Of a stretch of DNA of 64,000 nucleotides, positions 1-12,283 are shown one piece after another; positions within the stretch are counted from its first letter, which is position 1; each line of letters opens with the position of its first letter. The translations under genes were made by a program, and so were the position numbers. Below the pieces are notes generated by a model, which saw only the letters and a list, made by a program, of their open reading frames with translations, was not told the DNA's origin and did no database searches. Source of the DNA: Trissonchulus latispiculum (Eukaryota; Nematoda; Enoplea; Enoplida; Ironidae); the NCBI GenBank assembly GCA_030248195.1, contig JASAND010021236.1, forward strand, positions 1 through 64,000. Reading direction: 5' to 3'.

Positions 1-244
1 GTACCACTTAGCTTTGGTGTTCGGAATAACTGAGGCTTAGGTTAGGTTAAAGCTTAACTAAAATTGTTTTCTCCTGTGACTGATTCTCTGCAAAAGCTGT
101 GTTCTACAGTAGCAGAGGTAAGCATTGTAAATTATTAGCTGAACATTTCATTAAAGCAAGCCGTTAAAGGAAAAAACGTGTTAGGAGCAGCGATTGCCGA
201 TTACCAATTTTCAATTGCCAATTTCAACAAATCTCAGCAAATAT
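1..244 (+). repeat. Segmental duplication copy 1, left end
   Basis: This stretch is almost identical to 15202-15446, starting at GTACCACTTAGC and ending at AATCTCAGCAAATAT. It is the left end of a direct segmental duplication whose remainder in copy 1 resumes at 4526. No coding content is recognised. The duplication probably continues left of the window. Confidence 0.93.
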
Positions 245-2589
245 TTTCGCCAAGTATATACTATATATAGTATATACTATATATATAGTAGTATATACTA
301 TATTATATTCCTGGTAGAGTAATTTAACGTAAATGCAATTACGAACTTGCGTATGTCGGATGGTTCTTCTTCTACAACAGGTCCCTCAACCTGTATCTGC
401 ATACCTCGAAAACTTTACTCCATGTAAACCATAAATGTTTTCTGAAAGATAACCCAGTCCGACGTCGAGATATTGCTCCTTTTAGGAGCCAGCTTGTTCT
501 GCTATAAACGATCAAAATTTGTACACACATTTTTTGGTCGTAATAGTGCGGACTTCAAGTGTTGCATCAAACTTTAAGAAATTAGCCGGACTTGATGAAC
601 TCTCAGTGCTAGTTAGTGCAAGTACTCGCATTGTAAGTGAGTGCGGCCAATGGCCAATATAACCGCACACCGTTTGGCTTTAAAATCACATTTCCTAGCC
701 GTGGTTTCGCTTCTCCGCTTCTTGTCAACTTTTAAAGGACTGCGAAGAGAAGCATCATTATCCATCATAAAGCTTTAAGAATTCACTCCGCGCTCAAATC
801 GAAACGAACATTTACAAGTGAAACATAATTTTACTTGGTACAATTGCAAGATACTCTGGTTGGAATAGGTCAGAACGAACAATTACGAACAATTGTCACA
901 CTCTTAGTTAATATGTACTCTTGGCTGTGTGAAGAGTAATTTGATACGGAACTATTAATTATGGCCATACTTGTCTTGCTTACGTCAATAGACTAATTTT
1001 CATATTTGTAATTGTCTGCTTGCTATTTCTGCTATCCTGTTTATTCTGTTATCAGTTGTCTAACGTCATTGTAGCACAAATTAGTTGCATATTCACTTTA
1101 GTAAAATTTAATGTTTAGCTCAAACTCTGCAGGTTTCTGATGATTCGCTGTCATGCGTTACATATTGTTCAACATGGCACAGCAGTAATATTTCGTGCAG
1201 GAAAAATTATCTGTTCGGCTGTATCCACTTATATTGACTTTGCTGTCGTTCTTTAAGATCGTAGGTGTGCTAATATTTCTACTTACTTGAACATCCACGT
1301 ATGCCTTTGTCATTAATGCCTTATGCAAGTTATTCTGTTGAGCGCACAATCATTTACTTGTCATTGCTCTGCTGTCGGAATTGAACATGGCGGCGACCTT
1401 CTCCCAATATTGTTCTTTACCGGTCAAAGTTCGCTAATCTTTCTTGGTTGACACAGCCACGTCCCGCAAATGAGGATCGTTTTCCAATATTGCAGCGAAG
1501 AGTTCTTTCTCAGTAAAATTTGGCGCACGCTGTTCTTCGTCAAGTTTTTCAGTTTTCTGTTTCTGCTTCAAGGTACAGCGATTCGATAGTTATTGGATAT
1601 TCGTAAGAGTAACTGATAACTGCAAAATTGAACATCCAAAGCAATTGATACTTATCGTGGTGGCGATAAACCATACAGTGTTTTCAAAGAACGCAAAGAA
1701 ATTTACCGAAATAGGCATAGGTATTTCCAGACAGGCAGACTCGCAGATTAGCTGACTGATTATTTACTTGTTTACGGGGACAGATTAGCTGACGTACTGC
1801 TCGCTCACTATTAATTTTTTATTTAAACTGATTTGAGTTTGAGATGCTAAATGTTTGACTAATCGTTCTTTTTTAGAACGTTTTACCAACCATAGTGCGA
1901 GATGTGATCTTGCTTTGTGCAGTTTATCACAATATTAATATTTTTCGTATCCTAAGATGAGTGAGAAAGTCCAAAAGCCCTATCTGTACTTTATCTGCAT
2001 ATGAAGGGAATTCCTCTTCAAAGTTGAAGTTTCGCAAAATATTTATAAATCTTTGGTTAACGAAAAGAAAATTTTATTTCTGGTGCAGCTATAAGGCTGT
2101 AATTTGGCATTTGCGGAGGCCCTATAGGTGTAATAATTTGTGCCAAATGGTAAGAAATTCTGGCAACTGGAAAATTTTTTATGTCGTCTTCAATCTTCAA
2201 AAATTACCGAAATCGCCATTCCTGTGTAGAAGCTTCCTGCAGCCATAGAATTTGCAAACATTCACTAATCGAGCTGTAATTTTTGTGGGCGCATTTTTGA
2301 CCACGCTGAGTTAGAATATCTCAAAAACTTTCAATTTCAAAAATTTGGTTTTTTCGATTTTGTGGTGTATGGTTTATGGTGCGCAGAGGCTACAAGTGAG
2401 TTATTCACCGATTTTTAAGGTGAAAATTAAACTGTCTTGCTCTTTTTTAACTTATTTATTTATTGAGCCATTTATTAAAAACCTAATCTTTTCTTATTTT
2501 AAATGTTGTTTTATTTACAATATTCTTATGTGGAAATTTGTCGTTAAATTAAAGATAATTAAAACTAAATTAATTAAGCCATCGTTTTA
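245..2589. other. AT-rich region, no gene seen
   Basis: AT-rich DNA that is present only in copy 1 of the segmental duplication. Short open frames here have no supporting homology or splice structure. The only structured element noted is the TA-rich palindromic repeat at 253-308. Confidence 0.6.
253..308. repeat. TA-rich palindromic low-complexity repeat
   Basis: Alternating AGTATATACTATATATA-type units form several nested palindromes over about 55 bp. It lies just inside the left border of the 4.28 kb block that copy 2 lacks. Confidence 0.8.
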
Positions 2590-3370
2590 TCAGCTGCTCT
2601 AGTCAGTAGACTGCTCTGTCTAAACTTGAAATTTCTTTGCCTATTTCGAAAGTACATCAGCAAACTAGGCGAGTGTCTGCAAATTCAAAGGCAAAACAAA
2701 ATTCTTACTCCATCATTTTAATTTCATTGGCTAGTTTGCTTTTGTTTGATGCATCCCTGCTTCTCCAATCACTTTAGTCTGGTATTCTCTGTCATTATAT
2801 ACATGTAATTTCTCCTTGTCTCGCCCAGCAATCATATTTTACGTTTTTGTTTTTATACTTTTTCATTGTACTCTTCCTGAATTATTTAGTTCCAAACTGG
2901 CCATGTAGAGCACTCCTATTTATTTAAAAGTTTATTGCATTGTATTCTCAATTTTTATGACTGTTTTATTTTCGTGTACTTTCTTCTTCTGTCACTTTCC
3001 TTCTGGTATGCCAAAATTTATCATTGTCTAGTTTTTCGAGGTCACAGATTTTACACTTTTTCAGTAAATGCAATCTCATTTTTAGGCCGCCTTTTACTTT
3101 TAAATGTTTGTGTGGATTGTATACTCAGTAGGCAGGGTACGACATTTTATTGGAGCATCATTAGGTAGATTCGGGCCTTTAAATGCGTCACTAAATCAGA
3201 AAAATTTGTAAAATTCTGTTTATGTGAACATTCGCGCTTCATTGGAGAATCAGCTCCTTTCGATTGAATTCCCACCCGGAAACTTTGGTTGTTCGTACAG
3301 TTACTTACATCTTTACAATAGCGACCGAAATTGTCACAAACAACATGGCACTAGTTTTGTACCAAATGAT
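2590..3370 (+). repeat. Dispersed LTR-like repeat, copy A
   Basis: This stretch aligns by eye, with many substitutions, to 41768-42330. Shared blocks include a CCTATTTCGAAAG block, a GGATTGTATACTC block near the middle, and CTTTACAATAGCGA-CGAAATTGT at the right end. The right-end block resembles the boundary of an LTR and a primer-binding site (a GCGACCG core), and the repeat sits upstream of the same leader and exon family in both places. An LTR remnant is therefore an inference. Identity as simple duplicated 5' flank is equally possible. Confidence 0.45.
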
Positions 3371-3398
3371 AGGATTATGCAATGACGTCAGTAATACC

Positions 3399-3814
3399 AA
3401 GAGTACATAATACATAAGAGTATGACAAGCGTCATACGCTAGGTATTATGAGCTCGCTGCATCCTCTGCACGCTATCGCTGACCCCCTCCCCATAAATCA
3501 GACCCCCTGACCCTCTATTCATGTACGGGGTCCAAACGGGGGGGGGTCGGGGTCTATGTTAGTATACTTATATGTTAAACTTGACGGGGGTCCAATTTAT
3601 GTATGGGGTCTAAGCTTGTATGATTTACACATCTGTGTACAAAATATACAAGCACGAGCCCGATACCCCGTTTGGACTTCGTACATGTATAGGGGCGGGG
3701 TGAAGGGGGGTCTGATTTACGGGAGGGGATCAGCCGATAGCGCGCATCGGATGTAGCGATCTCATAATACATAGCGTATGAGGCTTGTCATACTCTTACG
3801 TATTATGTACTCTT
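3399..3814. mobile_element. MITE, AAGAGTAC family, copy 1 (416 bp)
   Basis: Terminal inverted repeats start AAGAGTACATAATACATA and end with its complement. The whole element is close to palindromic, with G/C-run inner arms. Flanking 9-mers AGTAATACC (3390-3398) and GGTGATACT (3815-3823) agree at six positions and differ only by transitions, so they look like an aged 9-bp target-site duplication. There is no transposase; it is a non-autonomous foldback-type element. A 9-bp duplication is compatible with Mutator-like or Merlin-like transposases, and the family is not decided. Confidence 0.85.
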
Positions 3815-3822
3815 GGTGATAC

Positions 3823-4525
3823 TTAGTCTAATCGCCGTTTTTATTGCAACAACAAATCCCGATAATACAGCATAGGGCCGCTGCAGAACAAAAACTTCCG
3901 GTGACTTAATCACTTAAATGGAAGGGAGTGCAAAGGGTCACAATAAGGTAAATGGGAGTTTTCAACACCTCAACGTAATAAGCATAATTGCAGGCGGCTT
4001 GCTGTTTGTTCTTGGATGAACTAATCTGCTGTAAATGCCGAATCTGCATATCGGTATATCAAATGTAAACTTTTCAATTTGTCTAAACTTGCAAATGGGG
4101 TTCGACCCTACTCATTCTCTGAACGCAGTTTAAAGTTTGGTAAATAAGTTTTTCAAACGATTTTTAGACTTAAGGTTTAGATCTCAAGTTATTGTAAACT
4201 CAACGACATTACTAAACTACTTCATATATAAGTGCTTTTTAATACCATTACCAGGCTATTAATTAATGTCATACTAAACAGATTCAAATTAGTTCCCTAT
4301 CATCATTAACTGAAATAGCTCAGAATTCCCAATTTTGAATTCGGAATTTAGAATTTCAGAATTTGAGAAAACAACATTTGTTTAGACCCCATAAGTTTTG
4401 GATATGGTGGCATCTCCGAAGTCAATATTAACCGATTTCCTCACATTTCCGGGATTTAGGGTTCTATAGATTTTACAAGTATCTTGATTTTAGACTCAGA
4501 AGTCAAAGGTCACGGACAACATTAA
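3823..4525 (+). other. Leader-like region homologous to the right-hand array leader
   Basis: Positions about 3940-4110 (TTTTCAACACCTC, CATAATTGCAGGCGGCT, ACTTGCAAAT..GGT.CGA, CTACTCATT) match 43750-43940 and the corresponding leader of each later unit. The order LTR-like repeat, leader, Pro/Gln-rich exon is the same at both loci. The rest is AT-rich without recognised content. Confidence 0.5.
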
Positions 4526-5874
4526 ATCTACCGGAGTGCAGTCTGTGCCCAGCTTTTGAAATAAATTTAGTATCAGTTTGATGCAGTTTTAGTGTCAACC
4601 CGAATCCTTTTAGTAGTATATCATTGTATACCTGTTTCAAATCATTTACTAATTTGCACAAGCTTGACGAAAATTAAAATTTTCAACAATCATATTCTAC
4701 TGTCAATTTAGCTATCATTTATTTGATGAGTTTTTTGGAGCGTCTTTACAAGCCTACAGTATAGAGCTTATGTTTTCGCACATTGTACTGAGTAAAGGAT
4801 TTTGACAAAGTAATTAGTGCTGTATCAGTACTGGAGAGATGCAGTTTAGTTAGTTGATAGTTAAATCAATACGTGCCCTGCTTTGCAGTTAGTTTTGGAA
4901 CTTTACATTGCAATAAGGTCTATGCTATAAATATCGTTTAGCCCAAGGGGAATCATTTTCCGGCCGATGCATAGTTGCAATTTTAATGGCATCATTGTTA
5001 ATTTTTCAGGATGGAATTAATAGTAAGATGTTGTAGATGTCACGCTTTTAAAAATGTTAACGTCTGCGCGTTATGTTCTGTTTGCATGAAGAAGTAACTG
5101 ACACGCCAGGCAGATAACAGCGCCCATTAATTACCAAACCAAACCAGAGCAGTTCGTCAACATTTGAGTTGAATGTGCTGGAATGTATAACTTGCATTTG
5201 GAGAACATCAACAACTGAGAGTGACCGCTTTCTAGCTTGAACTCATTAATTTCCCGAAAACGCTTTTACTCAGTTTCGTCTACAATAACAACTCAAACAC
5301 ATCGTAAAGCTCCAGAATCCATGATTCAGGTTCGGTTCTGTTGGAATGGTAGGAGCACATTGGACAAATTTTGTTGTAAATGTTTTGACCAGCGTTTGGG
5401 TGGGTTACACCGCTTTCTCACTTTAGCTACTTTTCTAGATCAGAGCTTTCCGTTTATTTGGGCTGTTTTTGTTTTTCTAATTTTTGCAGATTTAAACTTT
5501 CCGGCTTTCCAATTATAATAGACAAAAGTACGATTTCTAGGTTGTTTAAATACAATAGTATTAACAGTCTTAACATTGCATCTTTGAAGCCAATTCTGCG
5601 ATTTCTCACTAGCGTTTTATGCATACACATAATTTTATGTCTTGTATGAAAACAATGGTTGTATTTGCCAATTGTTTTAGGGGATGTCAGTCCCCTCAAC
5701 GGTCCAGCCCTCAGAGGGTAACTTGTTTTATTTATTTCTGATTTCTATGTTTATATTTATTTATATTCTATATATTTTTGCAATGCTTTGTATACTTAAT
5801 TTGGCATAAACTGTATGTATGGGATTTCGATTTTAGGGTGTTCTCTATTGTGCCGATTTATTATCTTGTTTCAG

Positions 5875-6366
5875 ATCCAGCCAGCCCCTGCGAGCGCAAG
5901 GCTTCACCCAGCCAGTCAGCCAGCCAAAGCTAGCTAGCCTCCTCCACTTCTCCTATTTCTTTGTTTTCTTAAAACCGGTTCAGCGGAGCATTCTGATTCA
6001 GAGAGTCCGCCAGCCTGCTCCCAGAATCCAACTCTGCAGCCATCCACCAGCCTGCCACTCCCAGCCTCAGCCAGGAACTTCCAGCCAGCCAGCCAGCCAG
6101 CCCACATCTCGTCCTCTTCAGATGGTGCTTCTTTCTGTAGCGCGTCCTTTTCGAACACGACGAAGCCCTCGGGTTCTGTGAGCCCACCAGTCCGGCCGGA
6201 CCGCCACAGCCAGCTTCTCCCCGCTACTGAGCCAGTCAAAGCCAGCAGCAACAACATCCAGCCTCTTCCATCGCTTCCTGTTCCAGTCCCTCCTTTTCCA
6301 ACTTGAACGAGGCCTCTGGTTGAGTGAGCCCACTAGCACCGGCCCTCTGCCAACCTTTGAGATTGA
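5875..6366 (+). pseudogene. Pro/Ser/Gln-rich family exon, copy 1 (broken)
   Basis: The exon follows the acceptor ATTATCTTGTTTCAG and is full of CCAGCCAGCC-type codons. It is a homologue of 17581-18128 and, more distantly, of exon A in the 44-64 kb array: SQLLPAT-EPVKA here aligns with SQLLPANEPVKA there. About 14 bp present in copy 2 near 17970 are missing here, which shifts the frame and gives a stop in the conserved frame. The 3' end is cut at a deletion joining GATGGCAGT to TACTGC. Function unknown. The family has no recognised domain; composition suggests a disordered or secreted-matrix-like product, but that is only inference. Confidence 0.5.
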
Positions 6367-6518
6367 TGGCAGTTACTGCATTTTAATACACTGCAGTGCA
6401 TTAAAAACTTAAGGCCGTTTAGTGTTGTTTTATACATTCAGTTCTGTTGTTATCAGTTATCACTACTAAAAAGCAGGCAATTCTTGAGTGTCAAGTTGAC
6501 TGTTATTTCTGATTTTAG

Positions 6519-6659
6519 GCTGATCCAGAAGTCTCTATTCAATCCATGTTGTTAGCCTCGGCAGCCACAACCACAGCCCCCTGTTCAGCCAACCCAGTAG
6601 CTGTCGTCACCAGGGAAGAAGGAATTATTATCCTTCCACTGTGCAGTAGGCACGTAATA
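6519..6659 (+). pseudogene. Candidate following exon (ADPEVSIQ), copy 1
   Basis: After the acceptor TTTCTGATTTTAG, the frame reads ADPEVSIQSMLLASA, then a Thr-rich run and NPVAVVTREEG, ending in a TAG at about 6659. The matching stretch in copy 2 (18562-18703) stays open almost as far. The acceptor is well formed, but no donor is obvious. It may be a terminal exon of the Pro/Ser/Gln-rich family gene. Product unknown. Confidence 0.35.
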
Positions 6660-7469
6660 TAGGAGTATATCTGGCGTCTTTGGATGAAATCGAGGTGGAG
6701 CACCAAGCCAGCCCATCTGGACCTCGGCTACTGGTGGATCTTTCTAAAGTCCTTCATTCTCCCCTTTTTTAACTGATTCTTTTTTTAATTTTTTAATTCT
6801 ACTGATTGGGCCAAGCCTCCTATATGAGACCAGAGTATAGAGAGTCATAATTCATCTCTTAAGTAGTGCAAGAATTGTATAAAGGAACGATTTCAAGATG
6901 GATACAGGTAAGAGAAGCGAGTAAGTATAATGCTGAGTGTATAAGGTGAGTGGTGTCATTCAATACGTGAGGTCAGCATTTTCCACGTGAGACAATTAGA
7001 AGTAAATAGTGGGTAAGTTGATTAAATAGTGGCTAGGTGCATATAGTGATAGTGCAATTATAGTTTTAGTAATGTATTAGGGAAAGTATAAAACTGGGCA
7101 TCTCGCTGATGATGTACGGCTTAAGAATTATTAAGGATGTTTGGGAACGTAAAGATGTTGTGGAAGTGTAGTTATGATTTCTTGGAGGGGATGTAGAATT
7201 ATAATTTAGAACAGGGTAGTGAAGTGGTTCGAATCGTAATATACGATATTTGAGTATGTTGGAATGAAAGCAAGTTGCAGTCCAGTTACAAGGAGGGGTG
7301 TAGCCTCAAATTACAATGGATTGTGTGGGGCCCTAGGAAGTATCAATGGACACAATTTGAGCGAAATTTGGTGAGGGTCCCCTTTAATACTCCGGACTAA
7401 ATCTCGATTATCATATTAGTCGAGACAATTTCTTTTGTCCTGAGAAAGTTTAGTCCAGACATGAATTGA

Positions 7470-7705
7470 ACAAAATGTTTAGACTCAGAGAAGAGTTGTC
7501 TAGAAAACACATAGCCTCAGAAGTGTCTGAGACTAATAAAAACTAGTCTCAGAAGTATCTGAGCCTAATAACGTTTAGTTTCAGAAGTGTCCCAGACAAA
7601 GTAGCATTTGTCGAGACTATTTTTTCAGAAATTTGTACTGACTAAAATTAGTCTCAGAACTGTCTGAGACTAACAAAAACCTTAGTCTCAGAAGTGACTG
7701 AGACC
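7470..7705. repeat. Cluster of AGTCTCAGA...TCTGAGACT palindromic motifs, copy 1
   Basis: About six copies of an imperfect palindrome, AGTCTCAGA followed by an AGTG or ACTG spacer and TCTGAGACT, are spaced 35-45 bp apart. The cluster is repeated at 20240-20490, immediately upstream of the two-exon gene there. Whether it is a regulatory array or an old satellite-like element cannot be decided from sequence alone. Confidence 0.7.
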
Positions 7706-7773
7706 AAGAGTACATAATACATAAGTAGTCATACGCTATCTATTATCATCTCGCTACATCCGATGCGCGCTAC
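7706..7773. mobile_element. MITE fragment, AAGAGTAC family
   Basis: The left terminus AAGAGTACATAATACATAAG and about 68 bp of arm match the MITE family at 3399, 16406 and 25963. The fragment stops abruptly at ACACGTGGTAACC, in the middle of the repeated exon, so it marks the breakpoint at which copy 1 lost the first exon and upstream half of the second. Confidence 0.8.
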
Positions 7774-8079
7774 ACGTGGTAACCCTAACGGAGGGTGTCC
7801 CTGAACCAATGGATGCATCGTGATATCCGGCCGATTTGCTATGCCGTCCCTCCGGTGGATGATTCCTAACACTAATGTAACTTGGAATCGGCGACCTCCC
7901 CATGGAACCCCTTTTGGGAAATCAATCACGGAGTCCTGGCAAGGATTTCACGGAAAACAGACGTGAGAGTAGGTAGCAGTCCAAGTTGGTACCGACTACA
8001 AGGACATAGTCATTGTAGTCGAATGCCCTCTATTGGAAGCTCCCCGGTTTGTGACCTATGAAAAATCCGCTAAGCAAAA
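7774..8079 (+). pseudogene. Exon 2 copy, 5'-truncated (array copy 0)
   Basis: The 3' half of the repeated exon, fused to a MITE end on its left. The donor GTAAGT at 8080 is intact. It reads through the conserved C-terminal frame ending near TYEKSAKQ. The 7-bp deletion typical of the array copies is also present. Confidence 0.75.
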
Positions 8080-8909
8080 GTAAGTTTTTGAAATTTGGTG
8101 TAACTAGCTATGTCGTGTCGTGTCGTAACTATAGTCGTGTTGTTGAGGACGTTGCATGTTTTATGAGATTGAAGTCAGACTTGTTAAAATTAAATTAAAT
8201 TTGTCTGAATATAACTAGTGATGTTTCAGTTACTGAAACTGAAACTGAAACTAGTTTGGGAAGAGATCTGACACTGAAACTGACATTGAAACTTTGTTAG
8301 GCTGCCGACTGAGACTGAATGTGAAAGTGAAGCTATTCACTACTCATCGTTTCTGATGGAAGCTTGCAGACTGCAGAGGCAATTACCTGTAAATGACAAA
8401 AGCTCCAGGGTTGGGAGTCTCGGTCTCGCCCTTTTGGACCGAGACCGGAAATTTTTCGAAAACATCAAATTTTAGCAAAACAAGATCACCCCTAAAAGGG
8501 GCATTATTCCGCTGTTGAGTTATTGAGATATCATAAACAAAAGATTTCCGAATACAGATTTTTCGACAAACTTTGTCCGCCATCTATTCTCCAGAAATAG
8601 TCTGCAAGAAAAACATACACTAGATATTTCTTTCAAAACGTCCTAAAGTTTTGGTGTTGCTAAGATTCTGTAAAGTCATCACAGTCCACGATCTATAAAT
8701 AGCTCAACTAAAGTTCAGAGTTCAGGATCTTCCTTATGAATTATATACCAATACCTGATCTAATGGGGAAACATATCTGTATATATATCTTCTTTCTCAG
8801 ACATAACCTTTTTTGAACATTACTAGAAACTTTGACCATTTTGAAGTAAAAAAGAGTAAAAGCGAAGTTTATAACGCGTCAATCTTAACCCATAGTTGCA
8901 TTATTTTAG

Positions 8910-9481
8910 TTAACAAAGATGCTGTCCATGAAAGCCTGGATAGGATGTTTGAGCAACAGAAGAACCAAATCCTTCTGGCATTAGTCGGGGGCAACCTCCA
9001 ATCGACTTCATTGCCCACCATAGACGGTGGTTTCGTCTTCAGAGATTCTCTGGGACATCACTTCTGGAAACATGGGGAGGTTTTGAGTCCGAAAACAGTG
9101 AGTCATACCTCCTGCTTGCTCAAGAGGCACTGAGAGCCCTCTGGACAATGGAAAATGGTGTGGCATTTACCTCCTACGTGGTAACCCTAACGGAGGGTGT
9201 CTCTGAACCAATGGATGCATCGTGATATCCGGCCGATTCGCTATGCCGTCCCTCCGGTGGATGATTCCTAACACTAATGTAACTTGGAATCGGCGACCTC
9301 CCCATGGAACCCCTGTTGGGAAATCAATCACGGAGTCCTGGCAAGGATTTCACGGAAAACAGACGTGAGAGTGGGTAGCAGTCCAAGTTGGTACCGACTA
9401 CAAGGACATAGTCATTGTAGTCGAATGCCCTCTATTGGAAGCTCCCCGGTTTGTGACCTATGAAAAATCCGCTAAGCAAAA
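8910..9481 (+). pseudogene. Exon 2 copy, array copy 1 (frameshifted)
   Basis: Begins after the acceptor TTGCATTATTTTAG and ends at the donor GTAAGT (9482). Compared with 20729-21310 it lacks one C after CATGGGGAGG and seven bases (GGTTTGC) after ATGGATGC, so the frame is broken in the middle. The last part reads VECPLLEAPRFVTYEKSAKQ without interruption, which the otherwise intact copy at 20.7 kb does not. The sequence before 8910 looks intronic: a stop follows directly after the alternative acceptor at 8800 in all three frames. Confidence 0.7.
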
Positions 9482-10311
9482 GTAAGTTTTTGAAATTTGG
9501 TGTAACTAGCTATGTCGTGTCGTGTCGTAACTATAGTCGTGTTGTTGAGGACGTTGCATGTTTTATGAGATTGAAGTCAGACTTGTTAAAATTAAATTAA
9601 ATTTGTCTGAATATAACTAGTGATGTTTCAGTTACTGAAACTGAAACTGAAACTAGTTTGGGAAGAGATCTGACACTGAAACTGACATTGAAACTTTGTT
9701 AGGCTGCCGACTGAGACTGAATGTGAAAGTGAAGCTATTCACTACTCATCGTTTCTGATGGAAGCTTGCAGACTACAGAGGCAATTACCTGTAAATGACA
9801 AAAGCTCCAGGGTTGGGAGTCTCGGTCTCGCCCTTTTGGACCGAGACCGGAAATTTTTCGAAAACATCAAATTTTAGCAAAACAAGATCACCCCTAAAAG
9901 GGGCATTATTCCGCTGTTGAGTTATTGAGATATCATAAACAAAAGATTTCCGAATACAGATTTTTCGACAAACTTTGTCCGCCATCTATTCTCCAGAAAT
10001 AGTCTGCAAGAAAAACATACACTAGATATTTCTTTCAAAACGTCCTAAAGTTTTGGTGTTGCTAAGATTCTGTAAAGTCATCACAGTCCACGATCTATAA
10101 ATAGCTCAACTAAAGTTCAGAGTTCAGGATCTTCCTTATGAATTATATACCAATACCTGATCTAATGGGGAAACATATCTGTATATATATCTTCTTTCTC
10201 AGACATAACCTTTTTTGAACATTACTAGAAACTTTGACCATTTTGAAGTAAAAAAGAGTAAAAGCGAAGTTTATAACGCGTCAATCTTAACCCATAGTTG
10301 CATTATTTTAG

Positions 10312-10883
10312 TTAACAAAGATGCTGTCCATGAAAGCCTGGATAGGATGTTTGAGCAACAGAAGAACCAAATCCTTCTGGCATTAGTCGGGGGCAACCTC
10401 CAATCGACTTCATTGCCCACCATAGACGGTGGTTTCGTCTTCAGAGATTCTCTGGGACATCACTTCTGGAAACATGGGGAGGTTTTGAGTCCGAAAACAG
10501 TGAGTCATACCTCCTGCTTGCTCAAGAGGCACTGAGAGCCCTCTGGACAATGGAAAATGGTGTGGCATTTACCTCCTACGTGGTAACCCTAACGGAGGGT
10601 GTCTCTGAACCAATGGATGCATCGTGATATCCGGCCGATTCGCTATGCCGTCCCTCCGGTGGATGATTCCTAACACTAATGTAACTTGGAATCGGCGACC
10701 TCCCCATGGAACCCCTGTTGGGAAATCAATCACGGAGTCCTGGCAAGGATTTCACGGAAAACAGACGTGAGAGTGGGTAGCAGTCCAAGTTGGTACCGAC
10801 TACAAGGACATAGTCATTGTAGTCGAATGCCCTCTATTGGAAGCTCCCCGGTTTGTGACCTATGAAAAATCCGCTAAGCAAAA
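10312..10883 (+). pseudogene. Exon 2 copy, array copy 2 (frameshifted)
   Basis: Nearly identical to copy 1 of the array, with the same 1-bp and 7-bp deletions, acceptor TTTTAG and donor GTAAGT at 10884. The shared lesions show they existed before the array expanded. Confidence 0.7.
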
Positions 10884-11711
10884 GTAAGTTTTTGAAATTT
10901 GGTGTAACTAGCTATGTCGTGTCGTGTCGTAACTATAGTCGTGTTGTTGAGGACGTTGCATGTTTTATGAGATTGAAGTCAGACTTGTTAAAATTAAATT
11001 AAATTTGTCTGAATATAACTAGTGATGTTTCAGTTACTGAAACTGAAACTGAAACTAGTTTGGGAAGAGATCTGACACTGAAACTGACATTGAAACTTTG
11101 TTAGGCTGCCGACTGAGACTGAATGTGAAAGTGAAGCTATTCACTACTCATCGTTTCTGATGGAAGCTTGCAGACTACAGAGGCAATTACCTGTAAATGA
11201 CAAAAGCTCCAGGGTTGGGAGTCTCGGTCTCGCCCTTTTGGACCGAGACCGGAAATTTTTCGAAAACATCAAATTTTAGCAAAACAAGATCACCCCTAAA
11301 AGGGGCATTATTCCGCTGTTGAGTTATTGAGATATCATAAACAAAAGATTTCCGAATACAGATTTTTCGACCAACTTTGTCCGCCATCTATTCTCCAGAA
11401 ATAGTCTGCAAAAAACATACACTAGATATTTCTTTCAAAACGTCCTAAAGTTTTGGTGTTGCTAAGATTCTGTAAAGTCATCACAGTCCACGTTCTATAA
11501 ATAGCTCAACTAAAGTTCAGAGTTCAGGATCTTCCTTATGAATTATATACCAATACCTGATCTAATGGGGAAACATATCTGTATATATATCTTCTTTCTC
11601 AGACATAACCTTTTTTGAACATTACTAGAAACTTTGACCATTTTGAAGTAAAAAAGAGTAAAAGCGAAGTTTATAACGCGTCAATCTTAACCCATAGTTG
11701 CATTATTTTAG

Positions 11712-12283
11712 TTAACAAAGATGCTGTCCATGAAAGCCTGGATAGGATGTTTGAGCAACAGAAGAACCAAATCCTTCTGGCATTAGTCGGGGGCAACCTC
11801 CAATCGACTTCATTGCCCACCATAGACGGTGGTTTCGTCTTCAGAGATTCTCTGGGACATCACTTCTGGAAACATGGGGAGGTTTTGAGTCCGAAAACCG
11901 TGAGTCATACCTCCTGCTTGCTCAAGAGGCACTGAGAGCCCTCTGGACAATGGAAAATGGTGTGGCATTTACCTCCTACGTGGTAACCCTAACGGAGGGT
12001 GTCCCTGAACCAATGGATGCATCGTGATATCCGGCCGATTCGCTATGCCGTCCCTCCGGTGGATGATTCCTAACACTAATGTAACTTGGAATCGGCGACC
12101 TCCCCATGGAACTCCTGTTGGGAAATCAATCACGGAGTCCTGGCAAGGATTTCACGGAAAACAGACGTGAGAGTGGGTAGCAGTCCAAGTTGGTACCGAC
12201 TACAAGGACATAGTCATTGTAGTCGAATGCCCTCTATTGGAAGCTCCCCGGTTTGTGACCTATGAAAAATCCGCTAAGCAAAA
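11712..12283 (+). pseudogene. Exon 2 copy, array copy 3 (frameshifted)
   Basis: Carries the same lesions as the other array copies plus a few substitutions, for example AAAACCGTGAG shared only with copy 4. The donor GTAAGT is at 12284. Confidence 0.7.

Larger units (their letters stand above)
4526..7705 (+). repeat. Segmental duplication copy 1, main part
   Basis: Colinear with copy 2 (15445-20480) apart from insertions in copy 2 at about 16063-16864, 18810-19160 and 19193-19598, and a deletion of about 336 bp in copy 1 at 6369. Because the deleted part of copy 1 matches coding sequence in the right-hand array, copy 2 keeps the older state there. The right border in copy 1 is the MITE end at 7706. 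Confidence 0.93.

Noticed and set aside
5237..5518. 93-codon frame (IQVRFCWNGRSTLDK) with a near-identical copy at 16954-17235
   Set aside because: Similarity is explained by the segmental duplication. The frame starts at a TTG, has no clear splice context, and the few differences are mostly amino-acid changing, so coding is not supported.
8383..8583. 66-codon minus-strand frame repeated in every 1.4 kb unit
   Set aside because: It repeats only because the unit repeats. It lies in intron sequence, runs through a hairpin and has no motif.
8800..8912. Acceptor TCTTCTTTCTCAG at 8800 as the start of exon 2
   Set aside because: All three frames meet stops within about 30 bases, whereas the TTTTAG acceptor at 8909 opens directly into the conserved frame and matches the phase of exon 1 in the 20.5 kb gene.
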